The notes beneath the pieces were generated by a model. It was given only the letters and a program-made list of their open reading frames with translations, searched no databases and was not told the origin of the DNA. The translations under genes and the position numbers were made by a program. Shown in pieces: positions 35,645 through 47,364 of a DNA stretch of 64,000 bases (positions are counted from its first letter, which is position 1; each line of letters starts with the position of its first letter). This DNA is from Anagrus nilaparvatae (taxonomy: Eukaryota > Arthropoda > Insecta > Hymenoptera > Mymaridae), in assembly GCA_022575985.1 (NCBI GenBank), contig JAKSXM010000014.1, forward strand, positions 24,304,001-24,368,000, written 5' to 3'.

Positions 35645-35960
35645 AAAATCAGAATTTTTTTTAAATATGGAACATGTATATAGGCAGAGGGGGTATTTGA
35701 AGCATGTCATTTGGGGGGGAGCAGGTCAAATAGAATTAAAATAATTTCGAGTTAGGGGCTTATAATATTTTCGATTTAGGGATTAATCCGGCTTTTAGGA
35801 ATCAGAATAATTTAAGTTTAGGGTCTTAGAATAATTTTGATAAAAGGGTATAGTTATAAAGATTTTAGGAGCAAAAAATTATTCTTATTCAAAATATAAA
35901 TTTAAACATGTTTCATGTTCAATGTTGTGAGTTCCCAAACGAGTTTTACGCCTAGGAGGG
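35645..35960 (+). repeat. Dispersed repeat, GGAACATGTT family
   Basis: Shows ATGGAACATGTATATAGGC, AGAGGGGGTATTTGAAGC and GTCATTTGGGGGG, as in the copy at 21600-21960. The right end carries AACATGTTTCATG. Confidence 0.55.
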
Positions 35961-36829
35961 CAAAAAAAATTAATATGTACTTTTTGTTTAACCTCCACAA
36001 CTTATAAATTGGCCTCTTCAATCCTAAATAAATATGATAAGTCAGCATTAATCTTTTATTTCCCTTTTAATAATTTAGTTTTGAAACTTAATGATTAGAA
36101 GGAAAATTAAAAAATTAATTCTGAACAATCTCTTTGTTAAAGTATTTAAGAGGACAATAATTGTAGTCAAGGTCCAACTTCTTTGTAGAAGTTATACTGA
36201 ATATAATTTTCATGAAATTTTTGAATAAACAATAATTTTCAATGCCTTCATATTCTGAAATTAAAGAATTTAACCTTTAAAAAATAATAAATTAATAAAA
36301 AATTTTAAAATAGTTGAAAAAATTGAACTTTTTTTAAAAAGTTTATATGCAACTGACGAGGCAACTGACTGACAAAAGAAATGTTTTTTTACCTAATTTA
36401 GGTCACTTTTATCAAGTTCATAGATTCAAGGTAAAAAAATAATAAAAATAATCTAAAAACAAAAATTTTATCTAAAAACCAAAATTAAATAGTTAAAAAT
36501 TTTCTTTTTTTAAAAGAAAACGTTTTAATTAATTAATAAATTGATACTAAAAATAAAATTTTTGATTTAGGTAATAAAAATTTTTATAAATACATTCCAA
36601 TTTCTATTTAAAATCGATATTAAAAAACTATCTAATTTTTACTTTACTTTTTACAATTTTATTACTGCATTTCAACTTCTAATTTCTTTTTTTTTCAATT
36701 ATTTTAAAAGTGTTTCTTTCAACTAGAAAATAATTTTAAAAATAAAATCTACGTATATCTAAAACTTATATCAATTCAATTATCTCAAACAAATATTTTT
36801 ATAAAATAAAGAAAAAAAAAATCAATTTA

Positions 36830-36830
<1 letters not shown>

Positions 36831-36861
<31 letters not shown>
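36831..36861. repeat. Homopolymer A run, 31 bp
   Basis: Uninterrupted A run read directly from the sequence; it lies in AT-rich low-complexity DNA. Confidence 0.95.
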
Positions 36862-36863
<2 letters not shown>

Positions 36864-38147
36864 ATAAAAGAAGAAAAAAAAAAGTAATTTGAATCTTTAT
36901 TTTAAAATAGATCACTTTTTCTGATTGATAAATTTTCTTGCGTTGTTTTTTTGCAAATACAGTAAAATTTATTTTTTTGTTTACTCGATACATTTTTTTT
37001 ATAATGTTTAGAATTGAATAAAAAGAAAATTTTTGATACAAAAAAAATATTAAATGTTATTTGTTAAGTTTAAGCTTTTGATATAATATCTTTTTAACCT
37101 TCTAAAGTTTTCTTTAAAAAGGATTCAAATTTATAACTTCATATAATGTGACGTCAATATTAAATATAAATTAGATTTAAAATTAATTTGTTTCTTTTTT
37201 CTTAACAAAATAGAATTATACTATTAAAAACTAAGTTTTTACATTAAATCCTATTGATATATATACTTTTTTCAAAGTTATAAATTATAAAAAAAATTTT
37301 CTTATGTTCTGCAAGGTTTTATAAAACAGCAGGAAGATTTAAAATTCTTGTTGTATCTTTACTCCTGTAATAATGCGGTAATTGACACGTGATTTTTAAC
37401 CGAAAAATATAGCAGCATATTCATTAAAAAAAAAATCATCCCCCCTCCCGGAAAAATTAAAAGGATAAAGTAAAGCAATGATGCTACTTTTTCGAAGAAT
37501 TTGAAGAAAAAAAATTGTTATGACGTTTTTTTCTCAGTATTTCAACATTTAGGGGTAGTTTAACCCCGTGGGGAAATCACCCCAATAATGTATCCACCAA
37601 GATCAACATTTAATTAAACATTTGAAAATACTTGAATCCACAAAAAAATCTTAAAGCCATTTGCATTGTTCACAAATATTGGGCATGGAGTCGAAATTAT
37701 TCTAAGTCACAATTGACGGGGGGTCATCAGATGGGGGATCTGATTCCAGAATTTCTGCTTAACACGTGTGTATTCAGTTTTTTTTATTTTGAGGGTAGTT
37801 TTCACTTCCTAAAGTATGCCTAATAATCCAAATTTGACACAGTGTATCTAATAACCCCTATAATTTGTTAACCCATTACCGCCCAGGCAGCCAAAACGTG
37901 CCACTTGATTAATACCGGCTTAGATTTTCATTAAAAATTAAATTAAAAAATTTTTTTAACACTAGAAACTCATTAGGAATTCAATTTTAGAATCATTTTT
38001 TACCAACAAATCCTCAAAAAATGTCTACAAGGGGCAGAAAATTAAAAAACAAGCGATTTTAGCCCTGTTTTGCGGCCAAAACTTTCCACTTTGACGTAAG
38101 TCTTTACTATTCGTAAAATATTATCTTTTTTTCCTGCTAATTAATAC

Positions 38148-38510
38148 CCGGGGGTTTTCGAGGTTGCTAATTTCAAATATAAACTCAAAAAAATAATAAA
38201 GTTTCATATAGGTGTGGAAAATTGGGATGAAAAGGGGTGATTAATTAATTTTTATAAAAGGCTTTATTTTACTTGAAAAACTATCCCGGGGTCTTATAGA
38301 GGTTGCCGATTTCAAATATAAATTCCAAAAAATGCTAAAATTTCATCTAAGGGTGGAAAATTGGGGTGAAAAGGGGTGAAAAATCAATTTTTATAAAAAA
38401 CTATTTTTACTTGAAAAACTATATCAGGGGGTTTTCAAGGTTTTTGATTTTCGAGCTGATTTCAAATATAAACTCAGAAAAATGATAAAACTTCATTTAG
38501 GGGTGGAAAA
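38148..38510 (+). repeat. Three degenerate tandem repeats of about 135-140 bp
   Basis: Units start near 38148, 38286 and 38426. Each has a GGGGTTTTCRAGG or related start, GATTTCAAATATAAA, AAAATGATAAA-type and GGTGGAAAATTGGG-type motifs and ends with ACTTGAAAAACTAT. The third unit is partial. Non-coding. Confidence 0.65.
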
Positions 38511-38849
38511 TCCTTAATACAGTTTTTGGACTAGGAATGAAGATATTTATCAAATGTGCGAGCAAATGTGCTTTTAGGGGTAGTTTTAGCCAATTTAGGG
38601 GTGAAATTTTAATTATATATAAAAAAGAAGTGAAACATCTTGATTAGCGACCCAAAAAACCTATACGGGGATATCCTGGATGCTAAAAGTACGAAAATTG
38701 CAAAAACACCCCTTTTTGGGGGTAGTTTTTGCAAATTTAAGGGTGAAGCGCCAATTTCTCTGCCAAATAACTCCTATTTTCGTGTTCAGCGAGCCAAAAA
38801 ACGTATAGAAGAACAAATCTGGTATTTTTCAGTGAATACAACCAATCCC

Positions 38850-39216
38850 GTATTTTGACTGGAGTACCCCCCCTAGCCACCTTTTAAGAGTTGTAAATAG
38901 GGCCAAAATGAATGAGACCTCAATGTATATGAAGTTTAATTAAATTTGCATAAAAAATATTAGTTTTAAACATTTTTCAATAAAATTTGATACTTTTTTT
39001 ATTGATTTTTCCAAGCATTTCCTAATAATGCCTGACCTACCCCTTTCACTCCCGTTTTTGGGGTATTTTTAAGGGTTGTAGGTAAAAACTAATGTCAGAT
39101 TCTGAAAGAGCAGGAAATTTTACTACAGGGATGTACTTTTTAGCCACTTATCTATAAGGGAATATACTTATTTTTGCGCATTTCCAAAACTCTCCGCCCC
39201 GGCGTTAATGAGTTAA
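38850..39216 (+). repeat. Diverged copy of the palindrome arm segment
   Basis: Matches 40595-40965 in the same orientation and 39930-40285 inverted: shared landmarks are CCAAAATGAATGAGACC, CTAATAATGCCTGACCTA, CAGATTCTGAAAGAGC, and GGCGTTAATGAGTT. More diverged than the two palindrome arms are from each other. Confidence 0.75.
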
Positions 39217-39228
39217 CATCTAGTACTG

Positions 39229-41957
39229 CCCAAGTAAAAAAGTGAATATATTATCAATACCTATATTGATTTTGAAATATATTATCAATATATTGATTTT
39301 GAAATATATTATCAATATATTGTTAACAATATATTGTGAACAATATATTGCAAAAAAAAACAAAATTTTTAGGTTAAAAAAGTATAATTTTAAAATATAA
39401 AATAATGAAATATAAGTAGTTCTGGAAAAACTAACCGTTTTAATGGCGAAATTTGGACAAGAAGCACAAAGCTTTCGTAAGGTCACGGTGCCCCTGAAAC
39501 AATTTAAATAAAAATTCAAATTACCCCCGAGATTCCAATGAAAATTTGTTTTTTTGTTGTTCAAAGTCACAAAAATCAATAAATTTAAAAAATCCGTCTG
39601 GCGCTTTTTTTTTTTAGCTAAAAACTGTTTCATTTCGATATTATAATAGAAAATAATCGGAAAGTAATAAATAAGTCTGTATAAAAGTTGTTTTAAGTTA
39701 TAAAAAATAATTTTTAATGTACAAAATCTCTTATAACATTAAATTTACTAAAAAAAATAGTTTTACAAAAAAAAAGGACCTACAAACAACAGGCAGCTCA
39801 GGGAAGCCCAGGGCATCTCAAAATCGAAATTTTAAGAAAAATTATAATTTTATTGAAAAAATTATACTTTTAACGTAAAAATTATAATTTAAAATGTAAA
39901 AATTAATTAACTAATTAATTAATGAAAATGAACTCATTAACGCCGGGTCGGAGAGTTTTGGAAGTGAGCAAAAATAAATACATTCCCTTATAGATACGTG
40001 GCTAAAAAGTTCATCCACTAGTAAAACTTCACGCTCTTTCAGAATCTGGCATTAATTTTGATCTACGACCCTTAAATATACCCCAAAAAAAGTGGTGAAA
40101 GGGATAGGTCAGGCATTATTAGGAAATGTTTGGAAAAGTCAATGAAAAAAGTATCAAATCTTATTGAAAAATGCTTGAATATAATATTTTTTATGTAAAT
40201 TTAAGTAAACTTTGTATAAATTGTGGTCTCATTCATTTTGGTCCTATTTACAACCCTTAAAATGTGCCATGTGGATAAGGGGAGTACAAAAAAATTAAAA
40301 TAAAACTTATTTTTTATAATTAAAATTATATTTTTAAGTAAAATTGGCTCCTTATTTCAAATTTAACATCAGTTTTGTGCAAAATTTTTGAAGCATTCTC
40401 TAAAATAGAGGTGACTTTGACAAATTTGCCATAAAGCATAACCATAATACGGCTGCTTTACCCCGTTTACCCTTATTTTAAAAGGTGTGTCAACAATTAA
40501 AGTTTTTACACAAAACTGACGGTTAATTTGAAATTAGCAGCCAATTTTACTTAAGAATATAATTTTAATTATAAAAAATAAGTTTTATTTTAATTTTTTT
40601 GTACTCCCCTTATCCACATGGCACATTTTAAGGGTTGTAAATAGGACCAAAATGAATGAGACCACAATTTATACAAAGTTTACTTAAATTTACATAAAAA
40701 ATATTATATTCAAGCATTTTTCAATAAGATTTGATACTTTTTTCATTGACTTTTCCAAACATTTCCTAATAATGCCTGACCTATCCCTTTCACCACTTTT
40801 TTTGGGGTATATTTAAGGGTCGTAGATCAAAATTAATGCCAGATTCTGAAAGAGCGTGAAGTTTTACTAGTGGATGAACTTTTTAGCCACGTATCTATAA
40901 GGGAATGTATTTATTTTTGCTCACTTCCAAAACTCTCCGACCCGGCGTTAATGAGTTCATTTTCATTAATTAATTAGTTAATTAATTTTTACATTTTAAA
41001 TTATAATTTTTACGTTAAAAATATAATTTTTTCAATAAAATTATAATTTTTCTTAAAATTTCGATTTTGAGATGCCCTGGGCTTCCCTGAGCTGCCTGTT
41101 GTTTGTAGGTCCTTTTTTTTTGTAAAACTATTTTTTTTAGTAAATTTAATGTTATAAGAGATTTTGTACATTAAAAATTATTTTTTATAACTTAAAACAA
41201 CTTTTATACAGACTTATTTATTACTTTCCGATTATTTTCTATTATAATATCGAAATGAAACAGTTTTTAGCTAAAAAAAAAAAGCGCCAGACGGATTTTT
41301 TAAATTTTTTGATTTTCGTGACTCTGAACAACTAAAAAACAAATTTCCAATGGAATCTCGGGAGTAATTTGAATTTTTATTTAAATTGTTTCAGGGGCAC
41401 CGTGAGGTACTTACAATTAATATTTTTTTTTTCAACTTCAATTAAATTTAGAAAATATTTATTTTTTTTATTTTTATGAAAAAATTAACTTTTTAAAATT
41501 TTAAAAATTAAACTATATTTTAAAAAGATCAAATAATAAAAGTAACTTTCGTTCACTTAGCTAATAAATTTCTGATTTTATTTTACAGGTCGAAAAATCT
41601 GGCCAGGTAGATATTCAGAGGAAGAACAAATTTTCAATGGAAAAAAATCATGGATGTGTCCTTTTTTTTAGCTTTCAGGAAACCCCGAATTCCTTAGACT
41701 GACATTAATTTTTTTCTACTTCTAAATACTTCTTTCTTTCTAATCTTTTCTGGTTAAGTTTTAAGCAATAAGGCGATTAATAGCAATAAAACTACTTTTT
41801 ATGATTTAATTATATTTTATATTTTAAAATTATACTTTTTTAACCTAAAAATTTTGGTTTTTTTTGCAATATATTGTTCACAATACATTGTTCACAATAT
41901 ATTGATAATATATTTCAAAATCAATATATTGATAATATATTCACTTTTTTACTTGGG
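39229..41957. repeat. Large palindromic foldback element, about 2.7 kb
   Basis: The outer ends CCCAAGTAAAAAAGTG and CACTTTTTTACTTGGG are exact inverted repeats followed by ATATATTATCAAT repeats. From about 39480 to 40300 the sequence is the near-exact reverse complement of about 40570 to 41405; the centre is near 40440. The right arm contains about 330 bp (about 41405-41790) missing from the left, starting at a donor-like GAGGTACT and containing TTTTACAGGTCG. No ORF recognisable as a transposase. Confidence 0.85.
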
Positions 41958-42029
41958 TGGTGATAATTACAAATTATAAAAACTTGCGAATCGCATTGTA
42001 ATATTGAGTAAAATTTGTATTATACCTAG

Positions 42030-45000
42030 TACCTCAGCTGAAAGTAAACATGTTCCATGCATTTAGGTTGTGTTTACACAAACCGGTTATAAGTTTTGCC
42101 ACGCAAAAAATGCTTCACGCTTCGGACCATTAAACCTTCGCATTTGGCAAAATAAGCATTTCTACAAGCTGGTTAAGGATGTACTATTCTGTCGTTTAGG
42201 GTCAATTTTTATCTTATAGTCAAATGTGTTCACTGATATATTTACTGATAAATTTTCACTTTGAAAAAGTGTTTTCAAATTTATTCTGATGGCCCATTTC
42301 ATCCTCCAAAGTTAATTTTTAACTTAGCAGAAATATAGTTCTCTATATTAAAGAATATTAAAAAATATTATATTATTTATTAACATTAATCCGAGATACA
42401 TTATCTTCAAATCAGCAGTAGAATTGACTATCGGTATATAATTTCATAATTTCAATTTTACGATACTAGTTGAATCCATTAGACTTTAATCGACCGCAAA
42501 GCACAGTAATTATATTTCAAATACCAGTAAGTTTAATGTAAAATCATAAAATCATAAAAAATGAGAATTTTTATTAAATTTATAATTAAATATCATAAAA
42601 TTAAATAAAGATATAATTTAAGAAGAAAAAAAAATTATTGGCAAGCACTTTTTTATTTTAATAAAATAAAAAAATTTATATATAGGTATAACTCATTAAA
42701 AAAACTGTCAAATAAATTTATTTTATAAAAAGGAAAAGAATGATAAAAAAATTTTCTTTTTTATTTTATGGAAATGAGAAAAGTAAAATTAAGAATTTCT
42801 TTATGAAAAATAGTTTATATTTTACATACACACACAAATTTTTTTTTCTTCAAAATAGCTTTTAAATTCTATTTATTTCTTGTTGTATAGATAGAAAATG
42901 TGTTTATTTTTCAAACTTATCTTTTTTTTCTTATTTTGAAGAAAGTTTTTCTTCCCTTTTTTTATAAGAAACCTGTATAACATTAAATGTCATTTTCGTA
43001 TAAAAAAAACTTTTTTATCTTTAAATATAAATCCTCTGATAATAAATGTATATACTTAAAAAACGATATTTTTATTATCTTTTATCTAAAAATCGATTAA
43101 ATGATACTTTGTGTATTGAGACTTTTTTAAAAATATTTTTTAAATCATATCAAAACATAATAATAAGGGAGAATAGAAGAGCCCATAAAAGTGGCAAAAC
43201 TTTTGAATTACCAAACATAACTAGGGACACTCACTGAGTCTTATACTTGGTCTTATATTGAAAGTTTTGGTAATCCAAAATTTCTTAGTCTGGTAACCTA
43301 GATTGTTACCCAGGTTAAAATTTTGCTACTGAATGAAAATTTAGGATACCCATAAATAGACCCCCTTTCCCAAAACATTCCTTAATTGGTTTGTAAAAAA
43401 CTTGATCTGAATTAAAGAGAGAGGAGTTGAAAATTTTTGACACCGAAGTGAAAAATTTCTTATCGCACAGGAATTGGTCTAACGAATATAGATATCAAAT
43501 ATAGCCGATATTCAAAATTCTACGCCTTAAAAATTGATACAATTGGATGAAATATTAAAGGTCAATAGCATTTTAACCCTTTGAATTTATGCCACCTAAA
43601 ATTTTACTGTATACCTGGGTTTTTATGAATTCAAAAAAATCCAGACACTTGTAAATATCTTTTTCAATGGTTATGGGAAGACTTTATTGTACTTCTTCAT
43701 ATTCTTGAATATTAGCAGATTTCACTTTTGAGCAGGCAAAAAATGTTAATAAAACGATGGGCTTCATACACTAATTGGTTTATGTGGTATTTAAGATTTT
43801 TAAGTCATGCTTAAAATAATCAAAATTAAAATTGAAACAAAACGTTTTAGCTAGATTTTTGTTTTCTAATATGAATCTAATAATACATGAAACATTGTGT
43901 CAAGAACAATAAATAATTATGCTTAAATACATATAAGCTTTTGTTAAAATGATTTATATTTATAATATTTCATTTCTTAAGACACAACAAACAAGGAAAT
44001 AAACAATAAATATTGTTAATTAATAATAATCTATTTAGATATACAAATAATTAGATTCTATTAATAAATATAATAGGGAAAATAAATTCACTAATAGGGA
44101 AAATAACTGAATAAATAATTTCAGTAGAAATGGTAGAAGATTATTCAGGCATAAAGATTTATTTGCTTCTACATAAAAATAAAACTAAATGGAAAGTTTT
44201 ATTCAAGGTATAATTTTCTATTGATTTTTTTTTCTGCGTAGTCTTCTAGATTTCAGTCGTATACGATTAGGAACATTTAGATATGATAACAATTTTATAT
44301 ATCAAAATATCAGCTGGAGTAGGCTTTGCCCCCAACCTCTATGATTACTTTTTAGAAAAATAAATTCGTAGTTTAATAGTCTGCATGTCTTCTGTTTAAC
44401 TAATTTACTCATTTTTGTTGCATACACTGATAAACAAATTTTTCATAATAAAAATTTTATTTGCCTGTCATTAAAAGAAGATTTTGATTTAAATATGATA
44501 ATTAAATTAACAAGTAAAATTAGAGGCAAATAATATAAAATTATTTGTGAAGATGCTTTTGAAATATTTCAATTTTTGAGTAAATTCTGAATTAGATATT
44601 ATTATTTTGGTACGAAAATTTCATGTTGTTTTAATAAACTTGGTCTTAAGTAAAATAATTATCTATTACTAATACTAATATAAATTTTACTTGTGAGATG
44701 TAGATAAAATAATGACTTATAATAACTAAAAAAATGGAAAAATTCCTATGCCTATAAATTTTCCTGGTCTAAGTGAGTAATCGGTCAGTCTGAAAATAAA
44801 ATACCAAAGCTTTTTATAAATCAGGATAATTTTTATATACGTTTCAATGTATTTTTTTTAAACGTTTATAAACGAATAAAATTTTAATAATTTTCATGAA
44901 TAATTTATATATTCAATATATTAAAATTCATCATCTCGCATAAAAAAAATATTTTTATTCATTAATTTTCGTTTAAATAATTAATATTTCATATTTATAT

Positions 45001-45825
45001 TCAATCGAGTATTCAATAAAATGTACCTTCATTTATTTAGAATTAATTTCATTTGCATCGTTACTTTATTAAATAAATAATAACATTATATAATTGCACA
45101 GAGACCAGGATAATTTGCATGTACAAGATGATTCAAAAAAATATTTTTGTCCAAAAAGCAGTAAAATTAAAATTTTTGAGGATAACAATTTGCTTAATAT
45201 TTCTTGAGATATGCGAAAAAACAGCTTTAATACCTAGGTGCTTTTTACAGGAACCCTATGCATAAAGTCCCCCGAACTTATATCTGATACGAAAGCTTTT
45301 TTGCACTTTTTTTTCATTTAAAAAATTGATACTTTTTTAAAGTCATAAACTACAATATTGGTAAGTTAACAAAAAAAATTTCTAAGTATATTTGTTCAAA
45401 ATATAGCCATCGTACCCTGTCCTTTTGCTATTTACCAAACTTTCGATTAATATTAAGCTTAAAATTTGAACTTAAATATTTCTGTAGGGTGCATATCACG
45501 TATTTAGGTCCAAAAATGCATTTTTTCTCTGAAAATAAATTTTCATGCAGTCCTCTTAGCTTATCGTCATATATAAGTCTGTTCCTTCCTACCTTTTAAT
45601 AGTGCGCAGTCTATATTTATACGCTTAATTTTCCAGGCTAAGTTTAATTTTTTTTTCATAACAACCCATACATAAATCGCAGAAAACTTGAAAATTATAA
45701 ATAATAAATTTTTAAAACGCCTTTACAAAGAAGAAATTTTGCCACAAAAATAAATGAAATTAATATTTAAGGTTATTAATTAAATTATTAGCAAAATAAT
45801 TACGGATTCTGTCGAATGTTACTTA
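42030..45825. other. AT-rich DNA with two dispersed repeat ends
   Basis: 42035-42110 carries AAACATGTTCCATGC and CAAACCGGTTATAAG, matching 29937-29990. 44205-44305 is the reverse complement of 29996-30095. The interval between them has no recognisable ORF; it might be a decayed element bounded by the two ends. Confidence 0.45.
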
Positions 45826-47338
45826 TGAGTGTTTCTTTGCCAAAACAGCAATGGTGGGCAGGTCGGGTCATCGGATGGGCCTCAAATTTTTCCCATGTTT
45901 TTATAACATAAAGATAGGAAAATCCTGAAATTTTCAGCCTTCTAGGTCTTAAACAGCCCGAGTTATGGCCAATCAAACTCATTAGGCGGCTCTCGACCGG
46001 CGTTAGTGCTTTTCGGGAAAATGGTTAAAAATCATAAATATAAGCTTGAAAAAAAAATTCTGAAACAGCATATATGTTGGGAAACCTTCAGTAAATCCAT
46101 TTCTGCCATTATTTTTTCGGAAAAACCCCGGGAAATTCCGGAAAATGGGAAAATGCGTTTTAAGAAAAATCGCAATATCTCATTTGCCGCCATTTTTTTT
46201 TTGAAAATTTTTGTTTCAAAATTTTTTTCAACCGAAATCCCATCGATCTGTATGAAAAAAAATGTTGATTTCGGCCATTAAGGTCGATTTTAGCCTGTTT
46301 TAGAATAATTTCACATTTTCAATACTTCTTTATTTAATTTTCCGTAAGGGGTTAAAATAATTGACTTTTTTGCTTTCAGAATCGAATAGCCAGGGAAAAA
46401 GTAGTCCTAAATAAAAAAAAAAATTGCTCTTTTTGATGAAAATTAACCGAGTTATGGTCAAGTAAAGATCGTGTCACAAATTACCATTTTTATACTAATT
46501 CCAATTTTAGGGTCCATAACGACATTATAACTTGAAAAATGCATAACTCGCTTAAATTTTATCGTAAAAAGAAAAGTTTAGGATTATTATCGAATATTTT
46601 TTCCTTGGCTATTCTTTTATGCAAGAAAAAAATTAGTTTAGTTAATAAAAAGTTTTTTTTTGGTCAAAAACTAATGTAACATGTTAAAGACTGTTTTTGA
46701 TTATTATCATTTTTTATCAAAAAAAATAAATTTCTGTCAATTTTTTTTTTTATTTAGGACTACTTTTTCCCTGGCTATTCGATTCTGAAAGCAAAAAAGT
46801 CAATTATTTTAACCCCTTACGGAAAATTAAATAAAGAAGTATTGAAAATGTGAAATTATTCTAAAACAGGCTAAAATCGACCTTAATGGCCGAAATCAAC
46901 ATTTTTTTTCATACAGATCGATGGGATTTCGGTTGAAAAAAATTTTGAAACAAAAATTTTCAAAAAAAAAATGGCGGCAAATGAGATATTGCGATTTTTC
47001 TTAAAACGCATTTTCCCATTTTCCGGAATTTCCCGGGGTTTTTCCGAAAAAATAATGGCAGAAATGGATTTACTGAAGGTTTCCCAACATATATGCTGTT
47101 TCAGAATTTTTTTTTCAAGCTTATATTTATGATTTTTAACCATTTTCCCGAAAAGCACTAACGCCGGTCGAGAGCCGCCTAATGAGTTTGATTGGCCATA
47201 ACTCGGGCTGTTTAAGACCTAGAAGGCTGAAAATTTCAGGATTTTCCTATCTTTATGTTATAAAAACATGGGAAAAATTTGAGGCCCATCCGATGACCCG
47301 ACCTGCCCACCATTGCTGTTTTGACAAAGAAAGACTCT
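45826..47338. repeat. Palindromic repeat, arms about 600 bp, loop about 320 bp
   Basis: Left arm (about 45826-46422) and right arm (about 46742-47338) are reverse complements, almost identical: the 276-bp stretches 46006-46281 and 46883-47158 give the same translation with no difference. The outer 25-30 bp diverge. Contains GGCGTTAGTGCTTTTCGG, loosely resembling the GGCGTTAATGAGTT of the 39-42 kb palindrome. The repeated translation has no known domain. Confidence 0.88.
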
Positions 47339-47364
47339 TATGTTACTCTAAATTTATACAGTAA

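Larger units (their letters stand above)
32231..38147. other. Gene-free AT-rich DNA with decayed repeats
   Basis: Contains a GGAACATGTT-family repeat at 35645-35960, a 31-bp A run at 36831-36861, and decayed repeat-like sequence from about 37440. ORFs are low complexity. Confidence 0.4.

Noticed and set aside
39220..39633. 137-codon ORF at the left end of the giant palindrome
   Set aside because: Consists of terminal AT repeats and arm sequence; Lys/Asn/Phe/Ile rich, not matching any known protein, and the frame is not preserved in the other arm.
46006..46281. 91-codon ORF present in both arms of the 45.8-47.3 kb palindrome
   Set aside because: Identity follows from the DNA palindrome itself, not from selection on protein; no recognisable domain or start context.
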